44,592 bases of DNA from CAZNGF01 sp964572855 (GTDB lineage Bacteria; Bipolaricaulota; Bipolaricaulia; RBG-16-55-9; JAJCYT01). Positions 25,087-32,622 of this stretch are shown piece by piece. Position 1 is the stretch's first letter. Every line of letters begins with the position of its first letter. The position numbers were made by a program, and so were the translations under genes. The stretch spans positions 1 to 44,592 of the forward strand of contig CAZNGF010000012.1 of assembly GCA_964572855.1 (NCBI GenBank). The letters are read 5' to 3'. Below the pieces are notes generated by a model, which ran no database searches, was not told where the DNA came from, and worked only from the letters and a program-made list of their open reading frames with translations.

Positions 25087-25317
25087 TGCTCGCCCGACGG
25101 CCAGCACATCGCCGTGGGGGCGTTCGACTACGAACAGGGGACGCCGGCCGTGCGGCTCTGGGACGTGAACACGGGCCGGCAGGAGGTCGAGCTCTTCGGC
25201 CTGGGCCGGGCCACCGAGCACGTGGCCTACGGGGGCGCGGGGGCCTCCGTCGCCGCCGCCAGCAACTCCCTCTCGGACGGCACGCTCAACCACCTGCTGC
25301 TGTGGCGGGTGCGCTGA
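25087..25317 (+). pseudogene. C-terminal remnant of a WD40-repeat protein
   Basis: The 76 codons before the stop at 25317 contain C-S-P-D-G-Q-H-I-A-V-G, A-V-R-L-W-D-V-N-T-G and a final H-L-L-L-W-R-V, one and a half WD40 blades. There is no upstream start in this frame with a ribosome site. It joins the cytochrome-like remnant within a few bases, so a rearrangement probably removed the rest. Confidence 0.55.
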
Positions 25318-25399
25318 GCCACTCCGCCGCAGCGGGTTGACCTTGAGCCTCGCATGACGTATCATTTCTTTAGAATTATACGTCAAACGGAGGCCCATC

Positions 25400-25639
25400 G
25401 TGCCCACCAAGCTCACCCTGCGGCTGGACGAGGCGCTCATCGAGCACGCCAAGCGGATCGCCCGCCAGCGGGGAAAGTCCGTCTCCCAGATGGTGGCGGA
25501 GTACTTCGCGGTCCTGGGCGAGTTGCCCGAGAGCGGGGAGGCGTGCGCGCCGGTGACGCACGCGCTGCGCGGCGCGCTCAAGGGCGCCGGCGTGAGCGAG
25601 GTGGACTATCGTCGTCATCTGCGCGAGAAACACCTGTGA
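25400..25639 (+). CDS. DUF6364-like ribbon-helix-helix antitoxin
   Basis: This 79-residue protein begins with a ribbon-helix-helix-type strand and helices: K-L-T-L-R-L-D-E-A-L-I-E-H-A-K-R-I-A-R near residues 4-22, then G-K-S-V-S-Q-M-V-A-E-Y near 25-35. The C-terminal half is variable, as in antitoxins that wrap a PIN toxin. The stop overlaps the GTG of the following PIN-domain gene. It should autoregulate the pair by DNA binding. The family label comes from resemblance; the antitoxin role rests on the neighbour. Confidence 0.82.
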   Translation: MPTKLTLRLDEALIEHAKRIARQRGKSVSQMVAEYFAVLGELPESGEACAPVTHALRGALKGAGVSEVDYRRHLREKHL

Positions 25640-26058
25640 AGGTTTTGTTCGACACCAACGTCGTCCTGGATCTGCTGTTGGAACGCGAGCCGTTCGCCGA
25701 GCCTGCGGCGAGGCTGTTTTCCAGGGTAGAAACCGGGCGTCTGGAAGGGTATCTTGGGGCCACCTCGGTCACGACGCTGCACTCCCTGATCGGCCAAGCG
25801 GCTGATCAGGGCAAGGCACGAGATCACGTGGCCCAGCTCTTGAAGCTGTTTCAGGTGGCCTCCGTGGACCGACCGGTGATCGAAGCGGCTTTGCGATCGA
25901 AGCTGGCGGACTTTGAGGACGCCGTGCTCCACGAGGCCGCCGCACACGCGGGATTGCAAGGCATCGTGACGCGCAACGCAAAGGACTTCAAAGCGGCGGC
26001 GCTGTCGATTTACACGCCGGAAGATCTGTTGGAACTGCTCTACGCCCAAGACCGATAA
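25636..26058 (+). CDS. PIN-domain (VapC-type) ribonuclease toxin
   Basis: This 140-residue PIN nuclease has the acidic residues expected for magnesium-dependent RNA cleavage: D6 in F-D-T-N-V-V-L-D, the D-F-E-D-A-V pair near residues 94-99, and a final T-R-N-A-K-D-F near 114-120. VapC toxins usually cut tRNA or rRNA. GTG 25636 is coupled to the antitoxin stop. The gene ends just 12 bases before the start of cysS, so the essential tRNA synthetase is probably read from the same message. Confidence 0.88.
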   Translation: MKVLFDTNVVLDLLLEREPFAEPAARLFSRVETGRLEGYLGATSVTTLHSLIGQAADQGKARDHVAQLLKLFQVASVDRPVIEAALRSKLADFEDAVLHEAAAHAGLQGIVTRNAKDFKAAALSIYTPEDLLELLYAQDR

Positions 26059-26070
26059 GGCGGTGATACC

Positions 26071-27465
26071 GTGCTCAAGCTCTACAACACCATGACGCGC
26101 TCCGTTGACCCGTTCGCGCCGCTCGACCCGCCGCGCGTGGGGCTCTACACCTGCGGCCCCACGGTCTACGACTGGCAGCACATCGGGAATTTGCGCACCT
26201 ACGTGTTCGAGGACGTGCTCAAGCGGGCGCTGCAAGCCGAGGGATACGAGGTCAAGCACGTCATGAACGTGACCGACGTGGGCCACCTCGTCTCGGACGC
26301 CGACGAGGGCGAGGACAAGATGGAAGTGGGCGCCAGGCGCGAGGGCAAGTCGGCCTGGGAGCTCGCCGACTACTACTGGGGCGAGTTCCGCCGCCACCTG
26401 AGCGACCTCAACGTGCTGGAGCCCGACATCTGGTGCAAGGCCACCGACCACATTCAAGCGCAGATCGACCAGGTCAGGGCGCTGGAGGAGCGGGGCTTGA
26501 CGTACACGATTGACGACGGGGTATACTTCGACACCGCCCAGCTGGACGACTACGGCAAGCTGGCGCGCCTGGACCGTGAAGAGCTCAAGGCCGGCGCGCG
26601 CGTCGAGCTGGTCGAGGGCAAGCGCAACATCACGGACTTCGCGCTCTGGAAGTTCTCGCCCAAGGACCAGCAGCGCCAGATGGAGTGGGACTCGCCCTGG
26701 GGCGTGGGCTTTCCGGGCTGGCACATCGAGTGCTCGGCGATGGCCTGCCACTACCTGGGCGCGCAGTTCGACATCCACTGCGGCGGGGTGGACCACATCA
26801 AGGTGCACCACACCAACGAGATCGCCCAGGCCGAAGGGGCCACGGGCAAGAAACCCTGGGTGCGCTGGTGGATGCACGGCGAGTTCCTCGTGCTGGAGTC
26901 CGACAAGATGTCCAAGTCCAAGGGCAACTTCATCACGCTGGACACGCTGTCCGAGGACGGGATCGATCCGTTGGCCTACCGCTACTTCTGCCTGAACGCG
27001 CACTACCGCAAGCAGCTCACCTTCAGCCGGGACGCGCTCTCAAGCGCGGCCCGGGGCTTTGCGCGCTTCAAGCACGCGGCCATCGGCCTGCGGGAGGGGG
27101 CCGGCGGTGAAGCGGGCCAACCGCTCGAGGAATTCACGACGCCGTTTTTCGAGGCGGTCGCCGACGACCTCAACATGCCGCAGGCCATGGCAGCCGCCTG
27201 GTCCTTGTTGCGCGCGTCGAATGCGCCCGCGGCGGACCGCTACGCCACGCTGCTGGCGATGGACCGCGTGCTGGGCTTCGAGGTGGCCCAGCTGCAGGCC
27301 GAGGAGACCGAGGTCCCCGAGGAGATCCAGGCGCTCATCGCGCAGCGCGACGAGGCCCGCAAAAAGCGGGACTTCGCTGAAGCCGACCGTCTGCGCGACG
27401 AGATCCAAGCGCGCGGCTACGTGCTCGAGGACAGCGCCCAGGGGACGAAGGCCAAGAGCCGATAG
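26071..27465 (+). CDS. cysS: cysteinyl-tRNA synthetase
   Basis: CysS charges tRNA-Cys with cysteine. The 464-residue class I enzyme has the zinc and active-site C-G-P-T-V-Y-D segment near residue 28, the HIGN version of the HIGH motif, the zinc-binding C-S-A-M-A-C-H-Y segment, and KMSKS at residues 279-283. Length is normal, with the helical anticodon region at the C-terminus. GTG 26071 follows GGCGGTGATACC. It lies 12 bases after the PIN-toxin stop and 14 bases before the amidohydrolase start. Confidence 0.95.
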   Translation: MLKLYNTMTRSVDPFAPLDPPRVGLYTCGPTVYDWQHIGNLRTYVFEDVLKRALQAEGYEVKHVMNVTDVGHLVSDADEGEDKMEVGARREGKSAWELADYYWGEFRRHLSDLNVLEPDIWCKATDHIQAQIDQVRALEERGLTYTIDDGVYFDTAQLDDYGKLARLDREELKAGARVELVEGKRNITDFALWKFSPKDQQRQMEWDSPWGVGFPGWHIECSAMACHYLGAQFDIHCGGVDHIKVHHTNEIAQAEGATGKKPWVRWWMHGEFLVLESDKMSKSKGNFITLDTLSEDGIDPLAYRYFCLNAHYRKQLTFSRDALSSAARGFARFKHAAIGLREGAGGEAGQPLEEFTTPFFEAVADDLNMPQAMAAAWSLLRASNAPAADRYATLLAMDRVLGFEVAQLQAEETEVPEEIQALIAQRDEARKKRDFAEADRLRDEIQARGYVLEDSAQGTKAKSR

Positions 27466-27479
27466 GCCAGGGGGCTTCT

Positions 27480-28997
27480 GTGGCGATCCACGCCGACTCG
27501 ATCTTTACCAACGGGCGCGTGCTCACGCTGGCGGACGCGCCGGCGCGCGCGCAAGCGCTGGCGGTTCGAAGCGGGCGCATCGTCTCCGTCGGGGCGAACG
27601 AGGACGCCCGCGCGCTGGCCGGAGAAGGCACGCGCGAGGTCGACTTGGCGGGCAGGGCGCTGCTGCCCGGCTTCGTCGACGCGCACACCCACCTGCTCCG
27701 AACGGGCATGGAGCGCACGTTCTACCTGGACCTCAACGGGGCGCGCTCGGCCGACGAGGTGTTCCAGCGGGTCGAGGCCGCCGCGAGAGAACGCGAACCC
27801 GGCGCGTGGGTGGTGGGCCGCGGCTGGGACGAGAGCGGCTGGCACGACGGGCGCTATCCGACCAAGGCCGCGCTGGACCGGGTCGCCCCGCGGCACCCGG
27901 TCGCGCTCATCCGCGTGTGCGGCCACATCCTGAGCGCGAACTCGCAGGCGCTCGACCGCGTCCCGCTCCCCGCCGACCCGCACACGGTCGATTTCGCCCA
28001 CGGCTGGCTGCGCGAGGAGGCGGCCTGGGCCTTGCTGGACCACATCGAGCCCGCGCTCGACGAGCGCGTTCAGGCGCTGGCGGCCGGGATAACATACGCC
28101 CACGCCTGCGGTATTACCTCGATCCACGAGATCGCGGACCTGGCCGCGATCCAGGCCTACAGCCGGCTGAAGCGGTCAGGGAGGCTGACCCTGCGCGTGC
28201 GGCTCAACGTGCGCCACGCGCTGCTGGACCATTTGATCGCGACGGGCCTGGCCGGCGAGTTCGGCGACGGCCTCCTGCGCCTGGGCGCCCTGAAGCTGTT
28301 CGCCGACGGCTCGATCGGCGCGCGCAACGCGGCGCTGAAACAGCCGTATGCCGACGCGCCCGAGACCAGCGGCCAGCTCAACCACGCGCCCGAAGAGCTG
28401 CTGCGCTGGCTGAAGAAGGGCCACGAGGCCGGCTTCCAGCTCATGACCCACGCCATCGGCGACCGCGCGATTTCTACCGTGCTGGAGGCGTATGAAGCCG
28501 TCGGCGTCCAGCCGGGCGACCGCGCGCGGGTCGAGCACCTGGAGCTGCCGGACGAAGCCGACCTGGAGAAAATGAGCCGCCTGGGCGTGGTCGCCTCGAT
28601 GCAGCCCAACTTCGTGCAATGGAGCGGCCCCGGGCAGATGTACGAAGCGCGCCTGGGCAAGGCGCGCGAGGCGCGCATCGACCCGCACCGAGTCGTGCTC
28701 GACGCGGGCGTGCCGCTGGCGTTCAGCTCGGACAGCATGCCGGTCGGCCCGCTCTACGGCATGCACTTGGCCGTCAACGCGCCGCACGACGCGCAACGCG
28801 TCACGGTCGAGCAGGCCCTGCACGCCTACACCCTGGGCGGCGCCTACGCCGGCTTCAGCGAGGCCGAGCTCGGCAGCCTCGCGCCCGGCAAGCGCGCGGA
28901 CTTGGTCGTGCTCGACCGCGACCCGTTGGCGCATCCGGACGCGCTCGACCGGCTCGAGGTCGCGCAGGTCTACGTCGGCGGGGAGCGCGTGGTCTAG
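27480..28997 (+). CDS. amidohydrolase family 3 protein (YtcJ-like)
   Basis: This 505-residue metal-dependent hydrolase opens with the small beta domain (I-F-T-N-G-R-V-L-T-L) and has H-x-H in G-F-V-D-A-H-T-H-L near residues 62-70, the G-A-L-K-L-F-A-D-G-S lysine segment near 272-281, M-T-H-A-I-G-D-R near 322-329, V-E-H-L-E near 346-350, and a metal aspartate in F-S-S-D-S-M. The exact substrate (amide, cyclic amide or formamide) is not predictable. GTG 27480 follows AGGGGG. It may be co-transcribed with cysS. Confidence 0.88.
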   Translation: MAIHADSIFTNGRVLTLADAPARAQALAVRSGRIVSVGANEDARALAGEGTREVDLAGRALLPGFVDAHTHLLRTGMERTFYLDLNGARSADEVFQRVEAAAREREPGAWVVGRGWDESGWHDGRYPTKAALDRVAPRHPVALIRVCGHILSANSQALDRVPLPADPHTVDFAHGWLREEAAWALLDHIEPALDERVQALAAGITYAHACGITSIHEIADLAAIQAYSRLKRSGRLTLRVRLNVRHALLDHLIATGLAGEFGDGLLRLGALKLFADGSIGARNAALKQPYADAPETSGQLNHAPEELLRWLKKGHEAGFQLMTHAIGDRAISTVLEAYEAVGVQPGDRARVEHLELPDEADLEKMSRLGVVASMQPNFVQWSGPGQMYEARLGKAREARIDPHRVVLDAGVPLAFSSDSMPVGPLYGMHLAVNAPHDAQRVTVEQALHAYTLGGAYAGFSEAELGSLAPGKRADLVVLDRDPLAHPDALDRLEVAQVYVGGERVV

Positions 28998-29047
28998 TCC
29001 TGGCCTGCTGTGCAGGCCAGGCCCGCAGAGCGGGCCCTAACTACGGA

Positions 29048-29320
29048 CTATCCCCCCTCGATCGGGTGCACCAGCGCCAGCGTGGCGCCGTCGGGGACGG
29101 GGGTGTCCAGGCCTTGGAGCGAATGCAGGTTCCGACCGTCCAGCAGCGCGACCAGGTGGTCCGGCAGGCAGCCCTCGGCGTCGAAGAGCGACGCGCGCAG
29201 CGCGGGATGGCGCCGGCAGAGTGCCGCCAGCACCTCGCGGGCGGGGACGGGCGCGGCGAGCTCGAGCTCGACCGCGCGCGCGACGTGCCGCAGCGGGCCG
29301 TGGAGCTTGACCCGAATCAC
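29048..29320 (-). CDS. MoaD/ThiS-family sulfur carrier
   Basis: This 90-residue beta-grasp protein ends in the diagnostic G-G that is adenylated and thiocarboxylated during pterin dithiolene synthesis. It starts V-I-R-V-K-L-H-G-P-L-R and finishes L-V-H-P-I-E-G-G. GTG 29320 overlaps the TsaA-family stop, making it the last gene of the AOR operon. A sulfur carrier dedicated to the tungstopterin of the oxidoreductase is the natural reading. MoaD for general molybdopterin synthesis is equally possible, as no other moa gene is in view. Confidence 0.85.
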   Translation of the reverse strand: MIRVKLHGPLRHVARAVELELAAPVPAREVLAALCRRHPALRASLFDAEGCLPDHLVALLDGRNLHSLQGLDTPVPDGATLALVHPIEGG

Positions 29321-29724
29321 GGCGCGTCCGCCTCCGGCTGATACGGCTTCAGATCGAGCAGTGGGGAGCCGTCGAGTGCGTCCAGGCCGCGCACGGTGAG
29401 CGTGTTCCCCTCGAGCTTCAGCAGCTCGACCACGCACACGTTGATCGGGTTGGGGCGCTCCGGCGAGCGCGTGTCGAAGATCCCACGGCCCGGGAAGCGG
29501 TTCGACAGCAGCACGTCGCGCTTGCTGCGGTTCGCCCAGTAGAGCACCAGCAGGCGCCCGCGCGCCTCGATCCCCGCCAAGGCGGGCGCGTAGGCATCAA
29601 ACACCTCGATCGTGCTGGTCTCGTCCGAGAGGTGGCCCTGCCGCGGCGCCTGGCCGCGCGCGCGCCAGGGCGAGCGGATGCGCCCGATCGGGCGCAGCTC
29701 AAAGCGCTCCTCGGGGCTAGCCAT
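29317..29724 (-). CDS. TsaA/TrmO-family protein
   Basis: This 135-residue protein has the family signatures P-I-G-R-I-R-S-P-W near residues 12-20, a F-D-T-R-S-P-E-R-P-N-P-I segment near 83-94, and G-L-D-A-L-D-G-S-P-L-L-D-L-K-P-Y near 113-128. Family member TrmO methylates N6 of t6A37 in tRNA with SAM; the single-domain short form seen here is less studied. It overlaps the AOR stop by eight bases and the MoaD-type start by four, so all three are made together. That context hints at a role in the tungstoenzyme system rather than tRNA modification; this is inference. Confidence 0.82.
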   Translation of the reverse strand: MASPEERFELRPIGRIRSPWRARGQAPRQGHLSDETSTIEVFDAYAPALAGIEARGRLLVLYWANRSKRDVLLSNRFPGRGIFDTRSPERPNPINVCVVELLKLEGNTLTVRGLDALDGSPLLDLKPYQPEADAP

Positions 29725-31567
29725 CGCGCGGGATTGTCCCGACCAGCGCGTCCAGGCCCAGCGCGCGCAGCGTGTCGTCGGTGGGGCCGTGGTCGCCCCA
29801 GCCGCGCAGCTCGTAGACGCGGTCGATCATAGCTTGAAGCGCCTCGGGCTCGATGGGCCGGTCCGCGCTGCCGCCCTCGGGCAGGGCTTGCATGAGCCGC
29901 TTGGGTAACCCGTCATCGGCGCGCGTGTAGCCCTCGCGCGCGGCCAGCGCCTTGAGCAGCGAGAAGTTGCGCTCGCCGATCCGCATCATCGCCGAAGCGT
30001 CGAGGGTGATCCCGGTGGTGGCCCGCACGAGCTCGCGCACGAGCGGGAAGTTGTACCCCTCGCCGGTCATGCCGGTTGTGAACAGGCACAACACGCACGA
30101 GTTGCCGAACGAGCGCAGGTTCTCGTAGGCCACCGCGGCCTCGGGCTTGCCCTCCCAGGCGAAGCGGTCCAGCTTTTGGGTCACGCCGATCTCGGGCGTG
30201 AGCAGGTCGCGCTCCAGCATGGAGTCGTGCATGCCCTCCAGGTGCGTGGCCCCGCGCGGGCTGGTGGCATAGCTCAGCCCGAAGCCCACCTTGCCGCGCG
30301 GGTCGTGCATCGGGATCTCCTGGCCCTTGATGTGGACCGCCACCTCTTCGCCGAAGCGCTCCGCCAAGTGCTTGATCCCCTTGGCCAACTCGTCGCCCAG
30401 GCCCTCCCGCCGGGCGATGGCGTCGACCGCGCGCAGCATGGCGTCGGCGTCGCCCCAGCTCAGGTCGCTCTCCAGCAGCCCCTTTTCCGTGGCCTCGATG
30501 GCCGCGGCGATCACGACCCCGGTGCTGATGGTGTCGAGCCCGTAGGCGTTGCACTTCTGGTTGGCCAGCGAGACCGCGGCCAAGTCGTCGACCAGGCAGA
30601 ACGAGCCGAAGGCGCCGATGGTCTCGTACTCGGGGCCGCCGTACTTGGGGTCGACCTTGGCGCCGTTGTACTCGGTCTCGACCACGCGCTTGCAGCTCAC
30701 GGGGCAGGCCGTGCAGGTGTCGCGCTTGATCATGTAGTCGTCGTAGAGCAGCTCGCCGGTGAGCGACTCGTACTTTTCGAACGTCCCGCGCTTGAAGTTT
30801 TGGGTCGGCAGAATGCCCATCTCGTTCAGGTAGGCCACGCCCTCCGGCGTGCCGTAGCGCCCGAAGGCCTGCGTGCCGGGGTCCTGGGCCAGGCCGCCGG
30901 CGTACTGAACGCGGGCCTTCTTGAGCAACACCTCGTCGGCCACGGGGCGCTGCCGGTGTCCGCGCACGGCGATCGCCTTCAGGTTCTTGGCGCCCATGAC
31001 CGCGCCGAAGCCGGGCCGGCCGGCCGCGCGGTTGCGGTCGTTGATGATGCACGAGAACAGCACTTGTTTTTCGCCCGCCGGCCCGATGCTGGAGACCTTG
31101 CAGTCGCCGTGGCGCGCGGCCAGCCGCTCTTCCGTGTCGGCGGTCTCCAGCCCCCAGAGCTCGCCCGCCTCGTGCAGCGCGGGCTCGCCGTCGAGCAGCG
31201 TCAGGTACAGGGGCGCGTCGGCCGCGCCGGTGACGATCAGGCCGTCGTAGCCCGAGGTGGCCAGCTCGTGGACGAAAAAGCCCCCGGCGTAGGACTCGTT
31301 GGGCGCGCCCGTCTTGGGCGACTTGGCGGCCACCACGTGCCGCCCGCCGCCGGCGATCTTGTGGCCCTGCAGCGGCCCCGTGGCCCAGACCAGCACGTTC
31401 TCCGGCCCCAGCGGGTCGACGCCGGGTTTGAGCAGCTCGAACAGGATGCGCGCGGCGATCCCGCGCCCGCCCAAATGCAGCCCGATCCAGTCCTCGGGGA
31501 TCGGGTACTCCGTCAGCTCCCGTCGCGTCAGATCGACCAGCAGGTACTTGCCAAAGAAACCTCGCAT
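29717..31567 (-). CDS. aor: aldehyde:ferredoxin oxidoreductase (tungsten-pterin enzyme)
   Basis: This enzyme oxidises aldehydes, or reduces carboxylic acids, with ferredoxin at a tungsten bis-pterin centre. The 616-residue protein starts with G-K-Y-L-L-V-D-L-T-R, has the pterin-binding D-R-N-R-A-A-G-R-P-G segment near residues 188-197 and a [4Fe-4S] site of C285, C288, C292 and C494, spacing very close to the Pyrococcus furiosus enzyme. ATG 31567 follows GAGGAGG. It is the first gene of a coupled operon with TsaA- and MoaD-family genes. Its ferredoxin partner may be the one used by the 2-oxoacid oxidoreductase. Confidence 0.94.
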   Translation of the reverse strand: MRGFFGKYLLVDLTRRELTEYPIPEDWIGLHLGGRGIAARILFELLKPGVDPLGPENVLVWATGPLQGHKIAGGGRHVVAAKSPKTGAPNESYAGGFFVHELATSGYDGLIVTGAADAPLYLTLLDGEPALHEAGELWGLETADTEERLAARHGDCKVSSIGPAGEKQVLFSCIINDRNRAAGRPGFGAVMGAKNLKAIAVRGHRQRPVADEVLLKKARVQYAGGLAQDPGTQAFGRYGTPEGVAYLNEMGILPTQNFKRGTFEKYESLTGELLYDDYMIKRDTCTACPVSCKRVVETEYNGAKVDPKYGGPEYETIGAFGSFCLVDDLAAVSLANQKCNAYGLDTISTGVVIAAAIEATEKGLLESDLSWGDADAMLRAVDAIARREGLGDELAKGIKHLAERFGEEVAVHIKGQEIPMHDPRGKVGFGLSYATSPRGATHLEGMHDSMLERDLLTPEIGVTQKLDRFAWEGKPEAAVAYENLRSFGNSCVLCLFTTGMTGEGYNFPLVRELVRATTGITLDASAMMRIGERNFSLLKALAAREGYTRADDGLPKRLMQALPEGGSADRPIEPEALQAMIDRVYELRGWGDHGPTDDTLRALGLDALVGTIPRDG

Positions 31568-31720
31568 GAACGCCTCCTCAACTGAATGGCCCGTCAACAC
31601 GGTGGACCGCTCGCCTCCTCGCGCAGTATACCGCTGGCGCGGGCACGCTCAAAGCGGCGCGGGCGGTCCGGCTAAAGGACCGCTGGTGCAGGTACAATGG
31701 TAAGGTGGAGGTACACTCCC

Positions 31721-32581
31721 ATGACCCCATTCCGCCACACGCGCATTGGACGGACGGCGCTGGTCGCCCTGCTCGCCTTGATCCTGCCGTTGGCATTCGG
31801 CGGCTGGGCCAAGCCGGGCGACGTGTTCTCCGAGCGCTGTGGCGATCAGGGGAACGGCAATGGCCTCGGCCCGCCGTGCCCCGACGCGCTCTCGCTGACG
31901 ATCCAGCAGGGCGAGGTGGTCGAGTTCGGCACGCTCGACCCCGGCGGCGGGCCCTACGCCCGGGGCAAGGCCACGCGACTGCGCCTGGAGAGCACCGCGC
32001 GCTGGGACCTGAACGTCTCGGTCCGGATCGTCTTCGCGCCGCCGGGAGCCGCGCCGGAGGCCGTGCGAGATGCGCTCTCGGTCGTGACCGAGGTGAACAG
32101 CGGCGAGGGGAAAGACCTCAACATCAAGGTCGACTACGCGCTCGCCCCGCCCGCAAGCCTGCCTGGCGGGTTCTACGAGCTCGCGGTCACCTTCCGGGCG
32201 GCGACCGACGAGGCCGAGGACAGCGTCACGGCCAAGCTCTACTTCGACCTCAGCGAGGCGCTCTCGCTGGAGATCGCAAGCGGCGCCGTGGTGAGCTTCG
32301 GCGTGCTCGACCCGCTGCGCGGGCCCTACGTGCGCGCGGGCGCCACGCGCCTGCGCGTGGCCGGCAACGCGGCCTGGCGCCTGGAGGTGGGCAAGGCCCT
32401 GATCGAACGCCCGGCGGGGGTCGATCCCGGGGCCGCGCTGAACGCGCTCTCCGTCGCGCCCGCCCGCTCACAGGGCGCGGGCGCTGACACGGTGGCGGTC
32501 GACTACCGGTTGGATCAACTGGAGGGGCTCCCCGACGGCGACTACCGCTACGACGTCGTGTTCACCGTGACCGCGCGCTGA
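31721..32581 (+). CDS. secreted protein with two tandem repeats of an unknown domain
   Basis: This 286-residue protein has a Sec-type signal peptide (basic start, then L-V-A-L-L-A-L-I-L-P-L-A-F-G-G-W-A, cleavage near residue 31). Two copies of a roughly 100-residue, strand-rich domain follow. Each begins A-L-S-L-x-I-x-x-G-x-V-V-x-F-G-x-L-D-P, continues G-P-Y-x-R-x-x-A-T-R-L-R and closes with G-x-Y-x-x-x-V-x-F. Two cysteines occur just after the signal. ATG 31721 follows AAGGTGGAGG. The domain recalls pilin- or spore-coat-like beta sandwiches, but I cannot name it. It stands alone. Confidence 0.72.
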   Translation: MTPFRHTRIGRTALVALLALILPLAFGGWAKPGDVFSERCGDQGNGNGLGPPCPDALSLTIQQGEVVEFGTLDPGGGPYARGKATRLRLESTARWDLNVSVRIVFAPPGAAPEAVRDALSVVTEVNSGEGKDLNIKVDYALAPPASLPGGFYELAVTFRAATDEAEDSVTAKLYFDLSEALSLEIASGAVVSFGVLDPLRGPYVRAGATRLRVAGNAAWRLEVGKALIERPAGVDPGAALNALSVAPARSQGAGADTVAVDYRLDQLEGLPDGDYRYDVVFTVTAR

Positions 32582-32622
32582 GCGCGGGTCCCGCGCAAAC
32601 GACCTCATCGTGTCAATCTTCT

